A DNA stretch of 64,000 nucleotides from an uncultured Duncaniella sp. (GCA_910578515.1 CAJTQR010000001.1:558001-622000); one strand, 5' to 3'; shown: positions 52,040 through 61,202, numbered from the stretch's first letter. Program-made: numbers and translations. Notes: generated from the letters alone by a model not told the origin.

Positions 52040-53067
52040 ATCCACTGAATTTCGTCCGTCCTAACATCCTCGCACTGGAGCCCTACTCCACTGCCCGCGA
52101 TGAATTCAAGGGTGGTGACATATCTGTATGGATTGACGCAAATGAGAGTCCATATCCTTCAGGTGTCAACCGTTACCCTGACCCTCATCACGCAAAATTG
52201 AAGCAAGCCATCGCGAAGCTCAAAGGTGTGTCAGAAGGACAGATTTTCATCGGGGGTGCAGGGAGCGATGAAGCGATTGACCTTGTTTTCCGCATATTCT
52301 GCCGGCCCGGCATCGACAATGCTATCGCCATCGCACCAAGTTATGGGGTCTACAAGGTAAGCGCAGCCATCAATGATGTGGAACTGCGCGAAGTGATGCT
52401 CGGAGATGCATACCGGCTTCCGGTGGAAAACCTGCTTTCAGCAGCCGACAGCAACAGCAAAGTGCTGTGGATATGCTCACCCAACAATCCCACTGCCAAT
52501 GCTTTCCCGACAGAGGCGCTTGAAGAGCTTGCCGAGAAATTCAACGGAATGGTGGTGATTGACGAGGCATACTCCGATTTCTCTTCTGAGCCATCCATGC
52601 TTACAGTTCTTGACCGTCACCCCAACCTCATTGTCCTCCAGACATTTTCCAAGGCATGGGGCATGGCGTCACTCCGCATCGGAATGGCTTTTGCAGCTCC
52701 TGAGATAGCAGAGCTTTTTGGACGCGTGAAATATCCTTACAACATCAATGGTCCCACACAGGAAGAGCTTCTGCGCCGTATCACGACCACTGACATAATC
52801 TCACAGGTGGCTGAAATTATCTCCGAACGCGACCGCCTGGTCAAGAGTCTGTCGGATATTCCTGCTGTAAAGAAAATATACCATTCAGACGCCAATTTTA
52901 TCTTAGTCAAATTCGATGACCCGGACATGGTATATGACTATCTGATAGCCCATGGAGTGATAGTGCGCAACCGCAATCGTGTGAAAGGCTGCGAAGGGAC
53001 CCTGCGTATCACTGTCGGCACCCCCGAAGAGAACTCTAAAGTTATAAATCTCTTAGAAAATATGTAA
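52036..53067 (+). CDS. hisC: Histidinol-phosphate aminotransferase
   Basis: The 343-aa PLP enzyme (fold type I) has WIDANESPYP, SPNNPTAN, IDEAYSDFS and the PLP lysine in QTFSKAWGMASLRIG. Length is normal. It converts imidazole-acetol phosphate to histidinol phosphate. Confidence 0.96.
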   Translation: MNPLNFVRPNILALEPYSTARDEFKGGDISVWIDANESPYPSGVNRYPDPHHAKLKQAIAKLKGVSEGQIFIGGAGSDEAIDLVFRIFCRPGIDNAIAIAPSYGVYKVSAAINDVELREVMLGDAYRLPVENLLSAADSNSKVLWICSPNNPTANAFPTEALEELAEKFNGMVVIDEAYSDFSSEPSMLTVLDRHPNLIVLQTFSKAWGMASLRIGMAFAAPEIAELFGRVKYPYNINGPTQEELLRRITTTDIISQVAEIISERDRLVKSLSDIPAVKKIYHSDANFILVKFDDPDMVYDYLIAHGVIVRNRNRVKGCEGTLRITVGTPEENSKVINLLENM

Positions 53068-53121
53068 GAGCACCTACGTCTCCACACCTGACACGCGCTC
53101 AACATAACGTACACTGCAATT

Positions 53122-54216
53122 ATGAAAAAAGCCATATTCATTGACCGCGACGGCACCATCATCAAGGAGCCGGCCGATGAACAGATTGACTCGTTGGAGA
53201 AACTTGAGTTTGTTCCCGGAGCCATATCAGGACTCCGGGCGCTGATGAATCGCGGCTACGAGCTCGTGATGGTATCCAATCAGGATGGTCTCGGCACATC
53301 CTCATTTCCTGAGGACACATTCTATCCTGCCCACGAGAAGATGCTCACCACTCTACGTGGTGAAGGTGTGGAATTTGACGAGATTCTGATTGACCGCTCT
53401 TTTCCGGCTGACAATGCACCGACACGCAAGCCACGCACCGGACTCCTCACAGCCTATCTCAACGGCGACTACGACCTCGCGGAATCATACGTGATTGGCG
53501 ACCGGCTCACCGACCTCCAGCTTGCCAAAAATCTTGGAGCAAAGGGGATATTAATATCCTCGGAATCCGAACCTCCCGAAGGATGCGAACTGATGACCGA
53601 CAAATGGGAAACAATAGCCCGTCACATCCTCTCGTCCGACCGTAAGGTAACCATCGAGCGCGCCACATCCGAGACACAGATTGCAGTGACTCTCGACCTT
53701 GACGGAAACGGCGAATCACACATCGACTCCGGTCTCAAATTTCTTGACCACATGCTGTGGCAACTTCCCCATCATGCCGGCATATCGCTTGACCTCAGAT
53801 GCCATGGCGACCTTGATGTGGACGAGCACCATACCATGGAGGACCTTGCCATCACATTGGGACAAGCCATTGACCGCGCACTCGGCTCGAAGAGAGGCAT
53901 AGACCGCTACGGATTTGTACTGCCTATGGATGAATGCCGTGCCATGGTGCTGATTGACTTCGGAGGAAGAGCCGATTTTCTCTGGGATGTGGAATTCACC
54001 CGCGAATATGTAGGTGACACACCAACCGAGATGTACAAGCATTTCTTTAAATCCCTTTGCGTGGCTATGCGCTGCAACCTGCAGATTAGTGCCAAGGGTG
54101 AAAACAATCACCACCTCATCGAAGCGGTGTTCAAGGCTTTTGCCCGCGCACTCCGCATGGCTGTGCGCCGTGACCTGTTCAGCTATGAACTTCCTTCAAG
54201 CAAAGGTGTGCTATAA
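53122..54216 (+). CDS. hisB: Bifunctional histidinol-phosphatase / imidazoleglycerol-phosphate dehydratase
   Basis: The 364-aa fusion has an N-terminal HAD phosphatase (FIDRDGTIIKEP, Asp8/Asp10) and a C-terminal IGP dehydratase (FLDHMLWQLPHHAG, DEHHTMEDLAI, HHLIEAVFKAFARAL) with the two metal-binding His sets. This is the same fusion as in Enterobacteria and Bacteroidota. Confidence 0.97.
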   Translation: MKKAIFIDRDGTIIKEPADEQIDSLEKLEFVPGAISGLRALMNRGYELVMVSNQDGLGTSSFPEDTFYPAHEKMLTTLRGEGVEFDEILIDRSFPADNAPTRKPRTGLLTAYLNGDYDLAESYVIGDRLTDLQLAKNLGAKGILISSESEPPEGCELMTDKWETIARHILSSDRKVTIERATSETQIAVTLDLDGNGESHIDSGLKFLDHMLWQLPHHAGISLDLRCHGDLDVDEHHTMEDLAITLGQAIDRALGSKRGIDRYGFVLPMDECRAMVLIDFGGRADFLWDVEFTREYVGDTPTEMYKHFFKSLCVAMRCNLQISAKGENNHHLIEAVFKAFARALRMAVRRDLFSYELPSSKGVL

Positions 54217-54234
54217 CCAACAATCAAAGCAGAA

Positions 54235-54822
54235 ATGATAGCTATTATAGACTATAAAATGGGAAATCTCCGCTCAGTGGAGAATGCCCTTACACGCCTC
54301 GGCGCGGAGTGGGTCGTCACCTCCGACCACGATACTATCCGCAAGGCAAGCCATGTGCTGCTACCCGGCGTAGGTAACGATGCCGAAGCCATGGCAAATT
54401 TACGGGAAAGAAATCTGTGTGAGCTGATTCGCGATTTGCGCCATCCTGTGCTCGGTATCTGTGTGGGCATGCAGGTGATGTGCCGCGACTCCGAGGAAGG
54501 GAATGTGGATTGCCTGAACATATTTGATGCCCACGTGAAACGGTTTCCTACGGAACCTGACGTAAAAATTCCCCATGTAGGCTGGAATACAATTGCCAAC
54601 CTTGATTCAAAGTTGTTCAAAGGTATAAATCCGGGAGAATACGTCTACTACGTACACTCCTACTACGCAAATCTATGTCCCGACACCATAGCCACCACCC
54701 GCTATGGCTCCACCATGTTCAGCGCGGCTTTGAAATATGAAAATTTCTACGGCACCCAGTTCCATCCGGAAAAGAGCGGTGACGTAGGGGAACGCATACT
54801 CCAAAATTTCCTTAACCTATGA
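54235..54822 (+). CDS. hisH: Imidazole glycerol phosphate synthase glutaminase subunit
   Basis: The 195-aa class I amidotransferase has the nucleophile Cys in LGICVGMQVM and the His/Glu pair in QFHPEKSGD. HisH needs HisF for cyclase activity, but hisF is not in the window. The stop overlaps hisA by 4 nt. Confidence 0.96.
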   Translation: MIAIIDYKMGNLRSVENALTRLGAEWVVTSDHDTIRKASHVLLPGVGNDAEAMANLRERNLCELIRDLRHPVLGICVGMQVMCRDSEEGNVDCLNIFDAHVKRFPTEPDVKIPHVGWNTIANLDSKLFKGINPGEYVYYVHSYYANLCPDTIATTRYGSTMFSAALKYENFYGTQFHPEKSGDVGERILQNFLNL

Positions 54823-55541
54823 TAGAGATTATTCCTGCCATTGACCTGATTGATGGTCGATGCGTACGCCTTTCGCAAGGTGACTACGGACAGTGTACAC
54901 GTTACGATGCCTCTCCTGTCGACATGGCAAAACGGTTTCTTGATGCCGGATTGACGAGAATACATCTGGTAGACCTTGACGGAGCCAAAGCAAGCCGACC
55001 GATGAACCTGCGTACACTTGAGCAGATAGCAAGGCTCGATGGTGTGAGTATAGAATGGGGAGGCGGCATCAAGACCGACGATTCACTTCGCGATACCTTC
55101 AACGCCGGAGCCACCTATGCTATCATAGGGAGCATCGCAGTGAAATCACCGGAACTATTCGGCCGTTGGCTTCAGAAATATGGAGGCGAGCGTCTTGTAC
55201 TTGGAGCTGACGCCAAGAATGGCAAGGTAGCAGTGACCGGATGGCTTGAGGAGACATCAAAAAGCATTGCCGAGCTGGTGAACGATTTTATCCCCTCAGG
55301 ACTGACTCAGGCTATCTGCACAGATATCTCCAAGGACGGTATGCTCGAGGGACCGGCCTACGAACTCTACAGCGAATTGCAGACTCAGTTTCCACAGGTG
55401 GTTTTCACCGTCTCCGGAGGCATAAGCAGCATCGACGATATAGTCCGTCTGGACGAACTTGGGATGAAACGCGTAATAACCGGTAAAGCCCTGTATGAAA
55501 ACAAAATATCGCTGTCGCAACTTACCAAATTAATATCATAA
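54819..55541 (+). CDS. hisA: Phosphoribosylformimino-AICAR ribotide isomerase
   Basis: The 240-aa (beta/alpha)8 barrel has the N-terminal Asp region IIPAIDLIDGRCVRLSQGDY, IEWGGGIKTDDSLR, and the C-terminal half with ICTDISKDGMLEGP and TVSGGISSIDDI. It carries out the Amadori step. It is the last visible his gene, followed by a separate transcript. Confidence 0.95.
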   Translation: MIEIIPAIDLIDGRCVRLSQGDYGQCTRYDASPVDMAKRFLDAGLTRIHLVDLDGAKASRPMNLRTLEQIARLDGVSIEWGGGIKTDDSLRDTFNAGATYAIIGSIAVKSPELFGRWLQKYGGERLVLGADAKNGKVAVTGWLEETSKSIAELVNDFIPSGLTQAICTDISKDGMLEGPAYELYSELQTQFPQVVFTVSGGISSIDDIVRLDELGMKRVITGKALYENKISLSQLTKLIS

Positions 55542-55570
55542 GAAAATTTTATACCGAACAATTTTTGTTA

Positions 55571-55592
55571 AAAACATGTTATAAAACATATA
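55571..55592. repeat. 22-bp element, copy 1 (upstream of the PepSY-like gene)
   Basis: The segment begins AAAACATGTTATA and ends AACATATA. It contains the palindrome AACATGTT and an ATGTT-nnnn-AACAT inverted repeat. A second copy with 21 of 22 identical bases lies at 59411-59432, upstream of the SulP promoter. The shared sequence suggests a common binding protein. Confidence 0.65.
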
Positions 55593-55664
55593 ATGAGATG
55601 CACACATCTAAACACACATTATACGTATTATAAAAATATTCATAACAAAAAAATTGTTTTAGGT

Positions 55665-56105
55665 ATGAAAAAGATTGTATTTTCAGCATTAGCTCTTATG
55701 ATGGCTTCAACAGCCACAGTGTTCGCAGGCGACAATATCTCTGAATCAGAACTTCCTCAGAGAGCGCGTAGTTTCATCGCAACTTGTTTCGCTCAGGACC
55801 CCGTTTCATCTATAGAAAAGGACTATAATGATTTGCGTGGAACTGAGTATGAAGTAGAACTCGCAAGCGGCTTCGAAGTTGATTTCAACAGCAACGGTAC
55901 ATGGCGCAAGATTTCGGCCGCTCCCGGTCAGGCGATTGCCTCAAACTTCATGCCTAAGAAAATCGCTCAGTATCTTGACAAAAATTATCCTGACGTACAT
56001 GTCACCAAGATGCTAAAGAACCATAAGGGATACGAGGTCGAGCTTTCAAACGACCATGACCTCCATTTTGACAAAGATGAAAATTTCGTCAAGATTGACC
56101 GTTAA
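55665..56105 (+). CDS. Periplasmic PepSY-like protein (DUF2874)
   Basis: From ATG 55665 the protein is 146 aa with a signal peptide (MKKIVFSALALMMASTATVFA). Two similar PepSY-like units follow (YEVELASGFEVDFNSNGTW and YEVELSNDHDLHFDKDENF). Such small secreted proteins are common in Bacteroidales and may inhibit proteases; function is not shown. A longer upstream start lies in the promoter region. Confidence 0.8.
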   Translation: MKKIVFSALALMMASTATVFAGDNISESELPQRARSFIATCFAQDPVSSIEKDYNDLRGTEYEVELASGFEVDFNSNGTWRKISAAPGQAIASNFMPKKIAQYLDKNYPDVHVTKMLKNHKGYEVELSNDHDLHFDKDENFVKIDR

Positions 56106-56163
56106 AAACCTATTGCTGCATATCTCATAACTGACCCAAGGGGCAGTCTATGCACATCGAAAA

Positions 56164-56199
56164 CAGTTCCGGACTTCATGGTTCCGGAACTGCTTTTTT
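56164..56199 (+). terminator. Terminator of the PepSY-like gene
   Basis: CAGTTCCGG/CCGGAACTG (9 bp) with an 11-nt loop runs into CTTTTTTATTT. Confidence 0.88.
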
Positions 56200-56297
56200 A
56201 TTTCCGGAAATAGATGCTGTATTTTCTTAATCATTATTACTGATGGCATCTGACAATCAATATCAATCCGCTATGACGAGTAAGATATATCAACCGT

Positions 56298-56822
56298 TTA
56301 ACATCTGAGTTGTTTTTCACGCTGTTCACGTTTTTCCTTCATAGCAGCCTTTTGACGCTTACGTATCTCTTGCCACTTCATTTTACGTCGTTCACGTCGC
56401 GACAGATGAGGAATTGCTACGGGTTCTGCCACCTCTTCGGCCGATGGTTTCCCAGCATTCTGAGCGGGTGCGTTCTTTACAGTGGTTTCAGTGACTGAGT
56501 TCCCGGCAATTGTTTCCACCATTGCAGCCTTTCTCCTGACGGTTCGACTGCGCGCCACCTGTGAACGCTTGATTGCCTTATCAATTTCAGGCTTTATCAT
56601 CAGGAAGGCGATTTGCGCCTTGATGGAACATTTATCGAGGTCGATTGCCTTCACATCATAGCCAACGCTCGCCTCAAGCAGCTGCAACGCCTGTCTGCAG
56701 GCTTCATCATCCGATGCCAATACCGACTGGATGCGGGCGACGAAATCGTCATAAGCCTTGTATGAGACTGTATACTTCATGGTATTTTTACCCTTACCTT
56801 TTTTCAAGTTTGATGTATTCAT
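56298..56822 (-). CDS. Hypothetical basic protein (174 aa)
   Basis: ATG 56822 lies 33 nt after a good -7 box, which decides this start over one further upstream that would precede the promoter. Residues about 15-90 form a helical domain (YKAYDDFVARIQSVLASDDEACRQ in part); the C-terminal 50 residues are strongly basic (RRERRKMKWQEIRKRQK). It may bind nucleic acid; no family recognised. Confidence 0.5.
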   Translation of the reverse strand: MNTSNLKKGKGKNTMKYTVSYKAYDDFVARIQSVLASDDEACRQALQLLEASVGYDVKAIDLDKCSIKAQIAFLMIKPEIDKAIKRSQVARSRTVRRKAAMVETIAGNSVTETTVKNAPAQNAGKPSAEEVAEPVAIPHLSRRERRKMKWQEIRKRQKAAMKEKREQREKQLRC

Positions 56823-56855
56823 AGTGATTTTCAGATTTGTGATTAATTTATACCA

Positions 56856-56863
56856 CAAAGATA
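56856..56863 (-). promoter_or_regulatory. Promoter -7 box of the basic hypothetical gene
   Basis: TATCTTTG on the minus strand is an exact consensus -7, 33 nt before the ATG at 56822. Confidence 0.65.
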
Positions 56864-56908
56864 CATACATCATACCCCCAAAAAGGTGCGATAATGTCAA
56901 AGCATAAT

Positions 56909-56945
56909 ATTATTGCCCGCTAAAAATTCTTTAACGGGCAATAAT
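56909..56945 (-). terminator. Terminator of the 56973-57386 gene
   Basis: ATTATTGCCCG and CGGGCAATAAT (11 bp) flank a 15-nt loop, just downstream of the gene's stop on the minus strand. Confidence 0.75.
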
Positions 56946-56972
56946 AAATCAATCTATTAAAGGATAAATATT

Positions 56973-57386
56973 TTAACGCTTCATATTAGCATTGCGATTT
57001 TGGTCTTCCTCAGTGACATAGAGTTTCTGAACTTCAGCTAAGGAACAGTAGCTCTCGTTGAGCGCGAATCCTATAAAAGTTACTGCTGCGGCGCCGAGCA
57101 CCAGCCAAAGTACCTCGGGCATTGTCAACTTCATTCCTGCGGCAATCAATGTTACCCAGAATATAGCGCATGTGCACCGTCTCACCCAACGGCTCGTGTG
57201 AATCTTGGATGGTCGGTTAACCCAAAACCACACTACATACGCGCCCATTCCGACCAATGCCAGCAATTGGATTTGAGCAGCGAGTTCATTACCGAAAATC
57301 ATGAATGACAGATTTCCCACTATAAAAAAAATAGCTAAAAAATTAAGGAGAGTGCTGTTGAAAAGCAATTTTAAGCGTGAAGTCAT
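56973..57386 (-). CDS. Hypothetical inner membrane protein (137 aa)
   Basis: Four hydrophobic segments are visible (about 10-30, 35-55, 68-85, 90-108), then a charged C-terminus (EEDQNRNANMKR). No conserved motif recognised. It is monocistronic and lies between the SulP gene and the basic hypothetical gene. Confidence 0.6.
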   Translation of the reverse strand: MTSRLKLLFNSTLLNFLAIFFIVGNLSFMIFGNELAAQIQLLALVGMGAYVVWFWVNRPSKIHTSRWVRRCTCAIFWVTLIAAGMKLTMPEVLWLVLGAAAVTFIGFALNESYCSLAEVQKLYVTEEDQNRNANMKR

Positions 57387-57470
57387 AACTCAAATTTTAT
57401 CTTTAACATTTACAACACCGCGGTTTGCATTTTGGTTTAATAAGTCAACATTTTTTTGCCAATAAAACGT

Positions 57471-57509
57471 TAAAAAACGGCATGGAAGGTTCTATTACCT
57501 CCCATGCCG
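57471..57509 (-). terminator. Terminator of the SulP gene
   Basis: On the minus strand CGGCATGG/CCATGCCG with an inner AGGT/ACCT extension ends in TTTTTT, 48 nt after the SulP stop. Confidence 0.88.
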
Positions 57510-57556
57510 CAGCACATATACGTCTTTGTTATAATCTATAAGGTGTCTGAAATCTC

Positions 57557-59242
57557 TTAGTTCTCGCTCTTTGGCGCTATGAGATTAGCCATCTTCACAG
57601 CCTTGGTGATGTGGTCGCAGATATGGTCATCGCCTATCAGATGATTGACACCTGCATGTTCAAGTGCTGAGCGCACATTGTCGTTCACACCTGAGAGCAC
57701 CACTTGGATACCCTCCTGCTGAGATGATTTAATCAGCACCTCGAGGTTATGAATACCGGTCGAATCGATAAACGGCACCTTACGCATACGGATGATACGC
57801 ACCTTAGGTTTAGCCCCCATGGTTGTACGCATAAGCTCATCAAACTTGGTGGCAACGCCGAAGAAGAACGGACCGTCGATTTCATAGACCTCAACGCCCG
57901 GATTGACATTCAGCACCTCATGTATGGTTGTTTCCGAACCTTCAGCAATGTCAAGCTGCTCTGAGTAAACCTTGATTTGAGTGTTCTCCATGACACGGCG
58001 GAGGAACAGGATTATGGCAAGCAGCAATCCCATCTCTATAGCAATGGTAAGGTCGAAAATCACTGTCAGGAAGAAAGTCACAGCGAGGACCGAGATATCA
58101 CTCTTGGGATTGTGGAAGATGGCACGGATAGTGCGCCAGCCACTCATGTTGTAGCTCACCACAATAAGCACGGCAGCCAGACATGCCATCGGCACGAGGT
58201 TGATAAGCGGCATGAGGAACAGGAATATCAGCAGGAGCACCACTGCATGTATGACACCTGCCACAGGAGTGCGGCCGCCATTGGTGATATTGGTCATTGT
58301 ACGTGCAATGGCACCTGTAACAGGGATACCGCCGAAGAATGGCACGACAATATTGGCAAGTCCCTGCCCCATAAGCTCGGTATTGCTGTTAGTACGCGAA
58401 CCGGTCACACCGTCAGCAACAGTAGCCGATAGAAGTGACTCGATTGCGCCCAATATAGCGATTGTAAACGCCGAAGGGAGCAAGCGGTTTATAGTAGCCA
58501 TGTTGAGCTCGAATCCGTGAGGCTGAGGGATATCGGTGGGGAGAGAACCGAAGCGGTCTCCAATAGTCTCAACATTAATCCCGGGCACAAGCGATACCAC
58601 CGCTGTAACAATGATGATGGCGAGAAGAGCGCCAGGCAAACGACGTGAGATTTTAGGAGTCAGAATTATAATCAGCAGTGCCGCCAATCCCACGCATAGG
58701 GTCATCCAATCCACATTGCCGAAGTTGGAGATATACATACCCCACTTAGGGATAAATTCGCTCGGCACATTTTTAAGTCCCAATCCGAAGAAATCATTCA
58801 TCTGGGTAGAGAAGATGGTCACAGCGATACCTGCAGTGAAGCCAACCACAATGGGATAAGGGATAAATTTAATAACTGTGCCAAGATGAAACAGACCGAG
58901 CGCCATTAGTATCAATCCTGCCATGAAAGTGGCTATGGCAAGCCCCTCAAGTCCGAATGTAGCTATGATATTGTATACTATAACGATAAATGCACCGGTG
59001 GGACCGCCAATCTGCACAGAGCAGCCACCTGCCACCGAAACGATGAACCCGCCGATGATAGCGGTGATTAGACCGATAGTCGGGCTCACACCACTTGCGA
59101 TACCAAAGGCGATAGCAAGCGGAAGGGCCACAATACCCACCACAATGCCTGCCACCAAATCGTTCTTGAATTTCTCCATTGAATAATGGCTCAAGGCGGA
59201 AATCAATTTCGGCCTGAAGTCAATTGAACCTGAAAGAGTCAT
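57557..59242 (-). CDS. SulP family anion permease with STAS domain
   Basis: The 561-aa protein has the SulP membrane domain (about 20-430, many helices; SGVSPTIGLITAIIGGFIV, GSRTNSNTELMGQGLANIV) and a C-terminal cytosolic STAS domain (about 440-550, RKVPFIDSTGIHNLEVL). It imports sulfate, bicarbonate or a related anion by proton or sodium symport; specificity is not visible. Start MTLSGSIDFRPKL fits family members. Confidence 0.92.
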   Translation of the reverse strand: MTLSGSIDFRPKLISALSHYSMEKFKNDLVAGIVVGIVALPLAIAFGIASGVSPTIGLITAIIGGFIVSVAGGCSVQIGGPTGAFIVIVYNIIATFGLEGLAIATFMAGLILMALGLFHLGTVIKFIPYPIVVGFTAGIAVTIFSTQMNDFFGLGLKNVPSEFIPKWGMYISNFGNVDWMTLCVGLAALLIIILTPKISRRLPGALLAIIIVTAVVSLVPGINVETIGDRFGSLPTDIPQPHGFELNMATINRLLPSAFTIAILGAIESLLSATVADGVTGSRTNSNTELMGQGLANIVVPFFGGIPVTGAIARTMTNITNGGRTPVAGVIHAVVLLLIFLFLMPLINLVPMACLAAVLIVVSYNMSGWRTIRAIFHNPKSDISVLAVTFFLTVIFDLTIAIEMGLLLAIILFLRRVMENTQIKVYSEQLDIAEGSETTIHEVLNVNPGVEVYEIDGPFFFGVATKFDELMRTTMGAKPKVRIIRMRKVPFIDSTGIHNLEVLIKSSQQEGIQVVLSGVNDNVRSALEHAGVNHLIGDDHICDHITKAVKMANLIAPKSEN

Positions 59243-59377
59243 GTCAATCTTTTTCTTATTTATATACCTTCAAAATGTGATAATTTCAAAATAATGTACC
59301 TTTTAGATATATCAGTCAGCTTTGTAACCGACACAGATACCATAGCGTCATTGACGCAAACGTGAACTTAGAGAGTG

Positions 59378-59385
59378 CAAAATTA
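59378..59385 (-). promoter_or_regulatory. SulP promoter -7 box
   Basis: TAATTTTG on the minus strand matches the consensus and lies about 135 nt before the SulP ATG, leaving a long leader. The 22-bp element begins 26 nt upstream. Confidence 0.5.
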
Positions 59386-59410
59386 CAAATAAATATTAAA
59401 TTATCCTAAT

Positions 59411-59432
59411 AAAACATGTTATACAACATATA
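59411..59432. repeat. 22-bp element, copy 2 (upstream of the SulP promoter)
   Basis: It differs from copy 1 (55571-55592) at one base only, and keeps AACATGTT. It sits at the usual place for an activator or repressor relative to the SulP -7 box. Confidence 0.65.
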
Positions 59433-59466
59433 TTCACGGCACTCTTTACGCTTTCTGTAATAAAAA

Positions 59467-59500
59467 AACGTGGCATGTATATGTTACACATGACCACGTT
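59467..59500 (-). terminator. Terminator of prmA
   Basis: AACGTGG/CCACGTT with inner CATGT/ACATG and one bulge forms the stem; a run of A on the plus strand gives the T tail on the minus strand. Confidence 0.75.
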
Positions 59501-59555
59501 CAGATTTCTTTTTTATTTATTCGGACTATTGTATCATTCAATCCATACGCCTTAC

Positions 59556-60398
59556 TCACTTACCAAGACGAAGGCAAGCCCAGTTCTTGTCGGTGGTATG
59601 GGATATGTAAGTGAGACCGAGAGGTGTTGCGGTTTCAAGGATTACAGGGATATCCACCTCATAGAATCCGCTCAGCAGCACAGTCGCGCCCGGTGCCAAT
59701 GTCTTAACGTAGGTAGACAGGTCAGCTGTGATAATATTGCGGTTGATATTCGCTATGAAAAGATTCACATCGCTGATATCGGCGAGCACGGCAGCATCAC
59801 CCAGATGTATATTCACAGCCTCGGCATGATTGAGACGCAAATTCTCGCATGCGTTTGTGTAGGCAAACTCATCTATCTCCACAGCATCGATTCTCCTTGC
59901 GCCACGCATTGCAGCAAGTATGGCGAGGATACCTGTACCGGTTCCCATGTCAACCACATTGATACCCTGCAGATTCATTGCCAACAACTGACGCAGAATC
60001 AAACTGGTGGTGGAATGATGACCCGTACCGAAAGCCATTTTAGGGTCAATCACGATATCATAGCGGCATTCAGGGATATCCTTATGGAAGGAACTATGAA
60101 TCACACATTTATCATCTATCACAATGGGTTGGAAATAGTTTTTCTCCCACTCTTTGTTCCAGTCCTGCCCTTCCACTATTTTGGCATGAGGCACTATGTC
60201 ACATTCGAATGGGAAAGCAGCTATAATCTCACCAAGCGCCTCCTCTGAATATGATTCGGACTTGATATATGCGGTAAGCCCATTTTCGTCGGGCACAAAA
60301 CTTTCAAACTCCACTTCGGCAAGCAGAGCTGCAAGGATATCAGTGCGCACCTCATCGCAGGGTGACACATCGAGACGCACTTCTACGTAATCGTTCAC
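59556..60398 (-). CDS. prmA: Ribosomal protein L11 methyltransferase
   Basis: The 280-aa SAM enzyme has the PrmA N-terminal substrate domain (1-95), MAFGTGHHSTTSLILRQL, the SAM motif DMGTGTGILAILAAMRGA and FIANINRNII. It trimethylates L11. It is the last gene of a leftward cluster after 60449-60724 (50 nt). Confidence 0.94.
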   Translation of the reverse strand: MNDYVEVRLDVSPCDEVRTDILAALLAEVEFESFVPDENGLTAYIKSESYSEEALGEIIAAFPFECDIVPHAKIVEGQDWNKEWEKNYFQPIVIDDKCVIHSSFHKDIPECRYDIVIDPKMAFGTGHHSTTSLILRQLLAMNLQGINVVDMGTGTGILAILAAMRGARRIDAVEIDEFAYTNACENLRLNHAEAVNIHLGDAAVLADISDVNLFIANINRNIITADLSTYVKTLAPGATVLLSGFYEVDIPVILETATPLGLTYISHTTDKNWACLRLGK

Positions 60399-60448
60399 TG
60401 TCTGAAAATAATTATAATGGATGAATTATGAGTAGGAATGGCGATTTC

Positions 60449-60724
60449 TTACCGGCGCAGACGTCTTACGGTCTTAAACACCTTTCCGCCTATCCGGAAT
60501 GTCATTATGGCTATGTCAAGATAACTCAGAGTACCCAGAATCTTTCCAAATAATCCTTTGGATGGTAATGCGTTGAAATTCTTTACATTTGAAAAATTCC
60601 TGCGCAGCTGGTCCCGGTTTATCTCCATTCTCGCGGCTGTATATGCCCGCAGATACCTCAACTCATCCAATGTATACCCGTTCCAATCCTCTTTTTCGTG
60701 AGGCAATGCTTTTCTGTTGCTCAT
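60449..60724 (-). CDS. Hypothetical protein in the YtxH/holin-like cluster (91 aa)
   Basis: The 91-aa protein is basic with a helical N-terminal half (YTLDELRYLRAYTAARMEIN) and a weakly hydrophobic C-terminal stretch (YLDIAIMTFRIGGKVF). It lies 18 nt after the membrane protein gene at 60743. Proteins of this kind accompany YtxH and YqjE-type genes in Bacteroidales; no function is known. Confidence 0.6.
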   Translation of the reverse strand: MSNRKALPHEKEDWNGYTLDELRYLRAYTAARMEINRDQLRRNFSNVKNFNALPSKGLFGKILGTLSYLDIAIMTFRIGGKVFKTVRRLRR

Positions 60725-60742
60725 TTTCGTTGGTATAAAAAA

Positions 60743-61084
60743 TTATGGATTAAAGAAAAGCCGTGAAATAAATCCGGCTATCGGATTGATGACCACCTGC
60801 TTTCTGAATACAACCACCAATGTGAGAAGCACAAGATAAAATCCGCAGACAATAAAATATGCCCACACATGCCCGATACCTTCCGCTATCCATGCTGCCA
60901 CGGCGAGCGAGAGGAAAAATATTATCATTGAGCCAAGTACCAACCCAATAAGCGCTATGCTTACAGTGGTGAAAAGCACAGTCAGCTTTTCGGCTGCTGT
61001 CAGTTTGGCGTAATCGATATTGAGCTTGAAAGTATCCTTTATTTCAGTCCAGAAGGTGTGCAATTGGTTCTCTTTCTCTGTCAT
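60743..61084 (-). CDS. YqjE/holin-superfamily-like membrane protein
   Basis: The 113-aa protein has two strong membrane helices (about 33-60, TVSIALIGLVLGSMIIFFLSL, and about 72-93) joined by a short loop, the plan of the DUF1469/phage-holin-family proteins of envelope-stress clusters. It is not part of the prophage. Cytosolic N-terminus is charged. Confidence 0.7.
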   Translation of the reverse strand: MTEKENQLHTFWTEIKDTFKLNIDYAKLTAAEKLTVLFTTVSIALIGLVLGSMIIFFLSLAVAAWIAEGIGHVWAYFIVCGFYLVLLTLVVVFRKQVVINPIAGFISRLFFNP

Positions 61085-61115
61085 AGATTTGTATCTTGGT
61101 GCAAATTAATGATTC

Positions 61116-61157
61116 AAAAACGTCATTCCACCCTCAGTTATAAAGAGCGGAATGACG
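61116..61157 (-). terminator. Terminator of the YtxH pair
   Basis: CGTCATTCC/GGAATGACG (9 bp) with a 19-nt loop is followed on the minus strand by TTTTT. It separates the YtxH genes from the 61084 gene. Confidence 0.8.
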
Positions 61158-61202
61158 GACGGATTATCTCTGTATCGTTAGAGTCTGTCTCATCACAGGC
61201 TC

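Larger units (their letters stand above)
59243..59555. other. Intergenic region between SulP and prmA
   Basis: This 313-nt gap holds the SulP promoter (59378-59385), copy 2 of the 22-bp element (59411-59432) and the prmA terminator (59467-59500). I see no gene in it. Confidence 0.7.

Noticed and set aside
60743..61084. Prophage holin
   Set aside because: It resembles phage-holin-family envelope proteins but lies among host stress and housekeeping genes with no endolysin nearby.
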